This document shows positions 14,679-17,527 of a DNA stretch of 17,527 bases, piece after piece (position 1 is the first letter of the stretch; each line of letters starts with the position of its first letter). The notes under the pieces were generated by a model. It saw nothing but the letters and a program-made list of their open reading frames with translations, had not been told where the DNA came from and searched no databases. The stretch spans positions 1 through 17,527 of the forward strand of contig JAKABA010000064.1 of assembly GCA_021802115.1 (NCBI GenBank), read 5' to 3'. Both the position numbers and the translations under genes were made by a program. The DNA is from a bacterium. Lineage in GTDB: Bacteria; Chloroflexota; Dormibacteria; UBA8260; Bog-877.

Positions 14679-14737
14679 GCCCCCATCTTCTCCATGGACT
14701 TGACTCTCTCCCGCCGCAAGTGATCTGGGACTGCGGA
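14679..14737. repeat. Dispersed ~59-bp repeat, copy B
   Basis: It matches copy A (9535-9593) at 53 of 59 positions and shares the final core with copy C (31-57). The minus strand reads LRRERVKSMEKMGA, close to the same reading of copy A. Flanks are unrelated. Confidence 0.75.
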
Positions 14738-15116
14738 CCGGCCAAGAAGGTGACGCCAAAGTGCCTGGTCCCGCGGAACGCCGCCCGCTTCTCGTGCCGT
14801 CTGGTGGAAGCTCCGCTGAGCCGCGATCGGTCCTGCCTGAGGCATTACCCAGCGCCACCTGGAGCCCCTTCAGCTCACGCTAAGCAAGCTTATCGTCAGA
14901 GCCAACATGAGTTCTAGGTTCCCCACCGGCTGGAACTAGTTGGGGGGACCCGAGTTCTCTGGCCCCTACTCTCCGGCGATCCCGGCTGCGGGCGCTGGCG
15001 TGGTTCCAGTGGCGATCAGCACAGCGATGGCTGGGACCGGAACCCGCCACCGACCGAGGTGAGCAATTTGGTCCACCGGTCTTCATCCGAACCACCTTTG
15101 TTCCAGCATCATGATG

Positions 15117-15122
15117 TATGAT
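15117..15122 (+). promoter_or_regulatory. -10 box of the vapBC promoter (leaderless)
   Basis: TATGAT lies exactly six bases before the ATG at 15129 with no Shine-Dalgarno between them. Two further ATGs (15111, 15114) lie upstream within the promoter. Confidence 0.6.
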
Positions 15123-15128
15123 GGTTTG

Positions 15129-15359
15129 ATGCGGACTACAGTGAACCTTCCCGAAGACCTTCACCGGGTGGCCACGTCGCTGGCCCGCGACCGCGATCAG
15201 AGCCTGAGTCAGACCGTGAGTGACCTGCTGCGAAAGGCACTCGGCCCCGAGATCGACGGCGAGCAGGTAACCCAAGACCCCGCCACTGGTTTGCCGCTGG
15301 TGCGGCTCGGCCACCTGGTGACCACCGAGATGGTGCGCGCGGCGACCGACGAGGAGTGA
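15129..15359 (+). CDS. vapB: VapB-like ribbon-helix-helix antitoxin
   Basis: The 76-residue product begins MRTTVNLPEDLHRVATSLAR and continues DRDQSLSQTVSDLLRKAL, a classical RHH DNA-binding domain. A C-terminal toxin-binding tail with a short TGLPLVRLGHLVTTEMVR stretch follows, as in antitoxins paired with PIN-domain toxins. ATG 15129 is preferred over the in-frame ATGs at 15111/15114 because it begins the conserved strand and lies six bases after the -10 box. It overlaps the vapC GTG by four bases (GTGA), indicating coupled translation. Confidence 0.88.
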   Translation: MRTTVNLPEDLHRVATSLARDRDQSLSQTVSDLLRKALGPEIDGEQVTQDPATGLPLVRLGHLVTTEMVRAATDEE

Positions 15360-15754
15360 CCCACCTCCTGGACAGCAACGTCCTGGTTGCGCTGGCAGTC
15401 CTTGACCACGTCCATCACGGCGCCGCTGCCCGGTGGTGGAGCGCCACGGAAGAGCCGTTCGCAACCTGTCCCATCACCCAGGGTGCCTTGATCCGCCTGC
15501 TCATGCGTGAAGGACTGGACGCCAGCGCGGCCAAGCGAGTCCTCGGCCTGCTGACCGGCCATGGGCGCCACACCTTCTGGCCCGATGACATCGGCTACGG
15601 CTCGATCGACCTGAGCCGGGTGCTCGGCCACGCCCAGGTCACCGACGCCTACCTGGCCGCCCTGGCCCGGCAGCGGCAGGCGAAGCTCGCCACCTTCGAC
15701 CGGGGCCTGGCCAGGGACGCACCCGATGTGGTGACGCTGATCCCGGTCACCTGA
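15356..15754 (+). CDS. vapC: VapC-like PIN-domain toxin
   Basis: The 132-residue protein has a PIN-domain layout. HLLDSNVLVAL supplies Asp6. CPITQGALIRLLMREG is the second conserved block, where many VapCs have Glu but this one has Gln42. VTDAYLAALA (Asp97) and LATFDRGLA (Asp115) complete the acidic set. VapC toxins are Mg-dependent RNases acting mostly on tRNA or rRNA. The TQG variant is, as far as I recall, frequent in one actinobacterial subgroup, so it need not mean inactivity. The GTG start overlaps the antitoxin stop by four bases. It ends just before a minus-strand coding-like remnant. Confidence 0.88.
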   Translation: MTHLLDSNVLVALAVLDHVHHGAAARWWSATEEPFATCPITQGALIRLLMREGLDASAAKRVLGLLTGHGRHTFWPDDIGYGSIDLSRVLGHAQVTDAYLAALARQRQAKLATFDRGLARDAPDVVTLIPVT

Positions 15755-15759
15755 TCGCA

Positions 15760-15926
15760 GCCCTCGCCCGGGGTGAGGTACCGGTAGTTGGTCCCGGACT
15801 CTAGAACGCGAGACGAGCCGCCCACAAGCTCCAAAAGGACATCCTTGGGGAACACAGGATCAAGCCAGTCCTCGGGGTCGCTGGCGGTAGCGGTTGGGGG
15901 ACCACCTTTGGGGAACGCCGCCGGGT
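15760..15926 (-). pseudogene. Possible gene remnant cut by the right repeat copy
   Basis: The minus strand reads PEDWLDPVFPKDVLLELVGG, then SSRVLESGTNYRYLTPGEG, a well-composed protein-like segment that runs up to the left edge of the second large repeat and, on its other side, into the vapC 3' end. There is no start codon in the fragment. It looks like the C-terminal part of a gene truncated where the duplicated cassette was joined. I do not recognise the family. Confidence 0.4.
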
Positions 15927-16043
15927 GCCCCCATCTTTCTTGATGACGCTGGTGGGATAGAAGTCGGGAGCCGGCCGGCACCCCGGGGCGGGTCCCCACC
16001 GCGGAGCCTGGCAGATCGTCCAACCTTCTGTGGTGCAACGTAG

Positions 16044-16049
16044 TAGTAT
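16044..16049 (+). promoter_or_regulatory. -10 box of the second BrnT-like module
   Basis: TAGTAT is unchanged from the left copy and sits six bases before the GTG at 16056. Confidence 0.55.
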
Positions 16050-16055
16050 GTAGGT

Positions 16056-16357
16056 GTGCACCGGCTGGATTGGAGCAAGCGTGCCGAGCATGTGCGCTCG
16101 CGCCACGGCGTCGAACCAGCATGGCCGACGAGGCTGTCGAAGACGACCACGCCGTCTGGCTGACCCCGGACCCGGCGAGTCGTAGTGGCCGATCGGGGAG
16201 GGTGATCGGGTACTCGATCACGGCGCGGGAGGCGCTCTCCGTGATCTTGGTGGCCGCGGATGTTGATGTGACGGAGCGCCCCGCTGGTGACTGGTGGGGG
16301 AGCAACGCCTGGGTGGCCAGCCCGCGAGACCGACGTCTCTACGGGAAGGAGGACTGA
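16056..16357 (+). pseudogene. Frameshifted second copy of the BrnT-like toxin gene
   Basis: The gene matches the toxin at 12110-12412 but one G is missing from the GGG in GCATGGG (here GCATGG at 16119-16124). Translation from the native GTG leaves the toxin frame after residue 23. An internal ATG created in this context (16121) could produce a 78-residue product (MADEAVEDDHAVWL...) lacking the N-terminal helix, but no RBS precedes it. Other changes include several in-frame substitutions (for example V-to-A and T-to-S near the middle). The promoter is intact, so the downstream antitoxin may still be transcribed. Confidence 0.8.
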
Positions 16358-16680
16358 TGAGCAAGAAGAGCAAGAAGATCGACGAGGTGCTGGCCGAGGA
16401 GGGTGCTGCGGCGGAGAACTACGAGATCCCGGGCGCGCTGCCTGAGAATGTCGAGGTCAGCCGCCCCAACCTGGGACGGCCCACCGTGGTCTCGGTACGG
16501 CTGTCGGCTAACGAGTACGCTCGCCTGCAGCGCGCCGCCGAGCAGGCGAACCTTCCCGTCTCCACGCTTATTCGCATCTGGACGCTCGATCGGGCACGCG
16601 TCGAGGCTGAGGGAGGGGCTGCCAGTTTGGCGCAGCGCCTCGCCCGACTGGAGCGGGCCGTCTTCCAACGCTCCGCGTGA
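16357..16680 (+). CDS. Second, identical copy of the RHH antitoxin
   Basis: The 107-residue product and its DNA are identical to the antitoxin at 12412-12735, including the strong GGAAGGAGG Shine-Dalgarno. Its own toxin is frameshifted, so it is in effect a solitary antitoxin that could cross-neutralise the toxin of the left copy. Confidence 0.82.
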   Translation: MSKKSKKIDEVLAEEGAAAENYEIPGALPENVEVSRPNLGRPTVVSVRLSANEYARLQRAAEQANLPVSTLIRIWTLDRARVEAEGGAASLAQRLARLERAVFQRSA

Positions 16681-16691
16681 ACGAACGAACA

Positions 16692-16721
16692 GCGGGACAC
16701 GGAGTCGACTCCGAGTCCCGC
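16692..16721. terminator. Second copy of the 30-nt palindrome
   Basis: Identical to the palindrome at 12747-12776, with the same single A/A mismatch. Here it lies between the antitoxin and a transposase remnant, so it could still end the antitoxin transcript. Confidence 0.6.
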
Positions 16722-16820
16722 CCCGGTTGGGTTGCTGGTGGCCCGGCGCCGGCCGCCCATCTCACCCACTGGAGCATAGGCAGCAGCGTTCGAAGTCGAA
16801 TGGGATGGTCGCTGCGCTAC

Positions 16821-17254
16821 CCAAGCACGAGGCGCCGGCGGTGCTGGCGCTGGTGAAGACGATCTTCGCCCAGCCCAACCAGGAAGCCACCAAGGAGGCG
16901 GTGGCTCAGGTTCTGGAGCGGCTCGAGCCCACAGTCCCCAAGGCGGCTGCGATGTTGCGACAGGCCGAGCCTGAGATCCTGGCCCACCTCGCCTTCCCTC
17001 GGGAGCACCACGGATCCATCAGCTCCACCAATGCCATCGAGCGCGTCAATGCCGAGGTTGATCGCAGAGCCAAGGTGGTGGGAATCTTCCCCAACTCAGG
17101 CTCTTTGCTGCGGCTGGCGACCGCGGTTCTCCAAGAGCAGCACGACGAGTGGCAGGACGGCAAGCGCCACTTCTCCCAGGTCTCATGGATGCAGCTTCGA
17201 GGCGACGGCCAGAAACTGCTCACCAACCCTCTAAGCGCTGGGCTGGCTGCCTGA
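16821..17254 (+). mobile_element. 5'-truncated IS256-family transposase (C-terminal ~144 residues)
   Basis: The reading frame has the C-terminal third of an IS256/mutator-type transposase: LVKTIFAQPNQEATKEAVAQ, FPREHHGSISSTNAIERVNA (with the third catalytic acid, the Glu of the ER pair), VVGIFPNSGSLLRLATAVL and QEQHDEWQDGKRHFSQVSW. The family usually has about 400 residues; the first two catalytic Asp residues and the DNA-binding part are missing. The break lies exactly at the right edge of the large repeat. It cannot be active by itself. Upstream in-frame codons come from the repeat, not from the transposase. Confidence 0.88.
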
Positions 17255-17277
17255 TGAACTGCCTCCAGTCCCTCTCC

Positions 17278-17305
17278 CCAATTTGCACCAATCGAAGGGA
17301 CTTGA
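17278..17305 (+). mobile_element. Probable right end of the IS256-family remnant
   Basis: About 25 bp after the transposase stop, the sequence TTTGCACCAATCGAAGGGAC followed by TTGAC resembles the terminal inverted repeat of actinobacterial IS256-group elements (from memory). The left end is absent from the window, so an inverted repeat partner or target-site duplication cannot be checked. Confidence 0.45.
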
Positions 17306-17322
17306 CTCACCCGCTCCACCGA

Positions 17323-17353
17323 TCCCGCCAGGGGTTGGCAGCAGCTGGCGGGA
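17323..17353. terminator. 9-bp inverted repeat downstream of the IS256 remnant
   Basis: TCCCGCCAG and CTGGCGGGA are perfect 9-bp arms around a 13-nt spacer. It could act as a terminator hairpin; no T-run follows. Confidence 0.4.
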
Positions 17354-17527
17354 AAGTGAGCAGGAGTGCCCATGAGAGCGGTTTAGTGAACTGGGAAAAT
17401 GTTGGCGAGTGTGACTGGCGGGTCGGGCTGTGGGTGACTTCTGTTGAGGGGGCCCCCGGGCGACTGCCGGCGGGACGTTCCTGGTGTGAAAGATCGGATC
17501 GCCCCGGCGTCACGGCTCCGGCCGGCG

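Larger units (their letters stand above)
14497..15116. other. ~620-bp region without a recognisable gene
   Basis: Between dprA and vapB I find no convincing gene. The region holds the divergent leaderless promoters of dprA (14504-14509) and vapB (15117-15122) and repeat copy B (14679-14737). Open frames on both strands are compositionally biased and lack domains or RBSs. No tRNA or clear terminator hairpin was seen. Confidence 0.5.
15927..16820 (+). repeat. ~895-bp direct repeat, right copy
   Basis: This is the second copy of 11981-12875 in the same orientation. It ends after GCTGCGCTAC, exactly where IS256 transposase sequence starts, and includes 59 bp (16762-16820) matching the comF-like 3' end without the rest of that gene. 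It is one base shorter because of a deletion in the toxin gene. Confidence 0.92.

Noticed and set aside
14911..14952. Possible terminator hairpin (GGTTCCCC ... GGGGGGACC)
   Set aside because: The arms pair imperfectly, the loop is long, and no T-run follows.
16403..16820. Apparent in-frame fusion of repeat-encoded sequence to the IS256 transposase
   Set aside because: The upstream part is an alternative frame of the RHH antitoxin; continuity with the transposase frame is coincidental at the junction.
1..17527. CRISPR array, tRNA or rRNA genes
   Set aside because: No regularly spaced short repeats and no cloverleaf or rRNA-like conserved stretches were seen on reading both strands.
17486..17527. 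Possible start of a gene running off the right edge (GTG AAA GAT CGG ...)
   Set aside because: Only 14 codons are visible, with no clear Shine-Dalgarno and no recognisable family.

Overview
The window is high-GC DNA with frequent GTG starts, several leaderless genes whose -10 box (TANNNT) lies 6-7 nt before the start codon, and an IS256-type transposase remnant. This suggests an actinobacterium (Actinomycetota); no rRNA, tRNA or housekeeping gene allows a finer placement. Gene content (nucleases, DNA glycosylase-like proteins, a helicase, three kinds of toxin-antitoxin module, DprA with a phosphoribosyltransferase, decayed genes and repeats) marks it as an accessory or defence-type island.

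Left part (about 100-9400), all on the minus strand. In transcription order: a three-domain RecB-like nuclease/DEDD exonuclease/SF1 helicase of the TM0106 type; a uracil-DNA-glycosylase-superfamily protein with GITPG and PHPSP motifs; a 60-codon leftover of a second glycosylase-type gene; an Mrr-type restriction endonuclease; a PD-(D/E)XK nuclease resembling NucS/DUF91 proteins; a small conserved gene broken by a 1-nt frameshift; a divergent UDG-like protein; and an FRG-domain protein. The same strand and related chemistry suggest a DNA-processing or modified-DNA-restriction cluster, but several members are eroded.

Middle (9400-12100). A 394-bp divergent intergenic region holds one copy of a dispersed repeat and a leaderless extended -10 promoter. 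It drives a three-gene plus-strand unit: a protein with an integrase SAM-like N-terminal region, a RelE/HigB-type toxin and an XRE antitoxin, with a palindromic operator candidate before the antitoxin. About 900 bp then contain only weak traces of coding sequence.

Right part (12000-17527). A BrnT-like toxin/ribbon-helix-helix antitoxin pair converges on a minus-strand dprA-comF-like pair. After a 630-bp gap comes a vapBC pair, then a second copy of the BrnT-like cassette. The two copies form an ~895-bp direct repeat (11981-12875 and 15927-16820). They differ at about 15 positions in the first ~375 bp and at none in the remaining ~520 bp. The second toxin has a 1-nt deletion. The second copy carries the last 59 bp of the comF-like gene and ends exactly where a 5'-truncated IS256 transposase begins, so the left copy is probably the source and the right one the transplanted copy.
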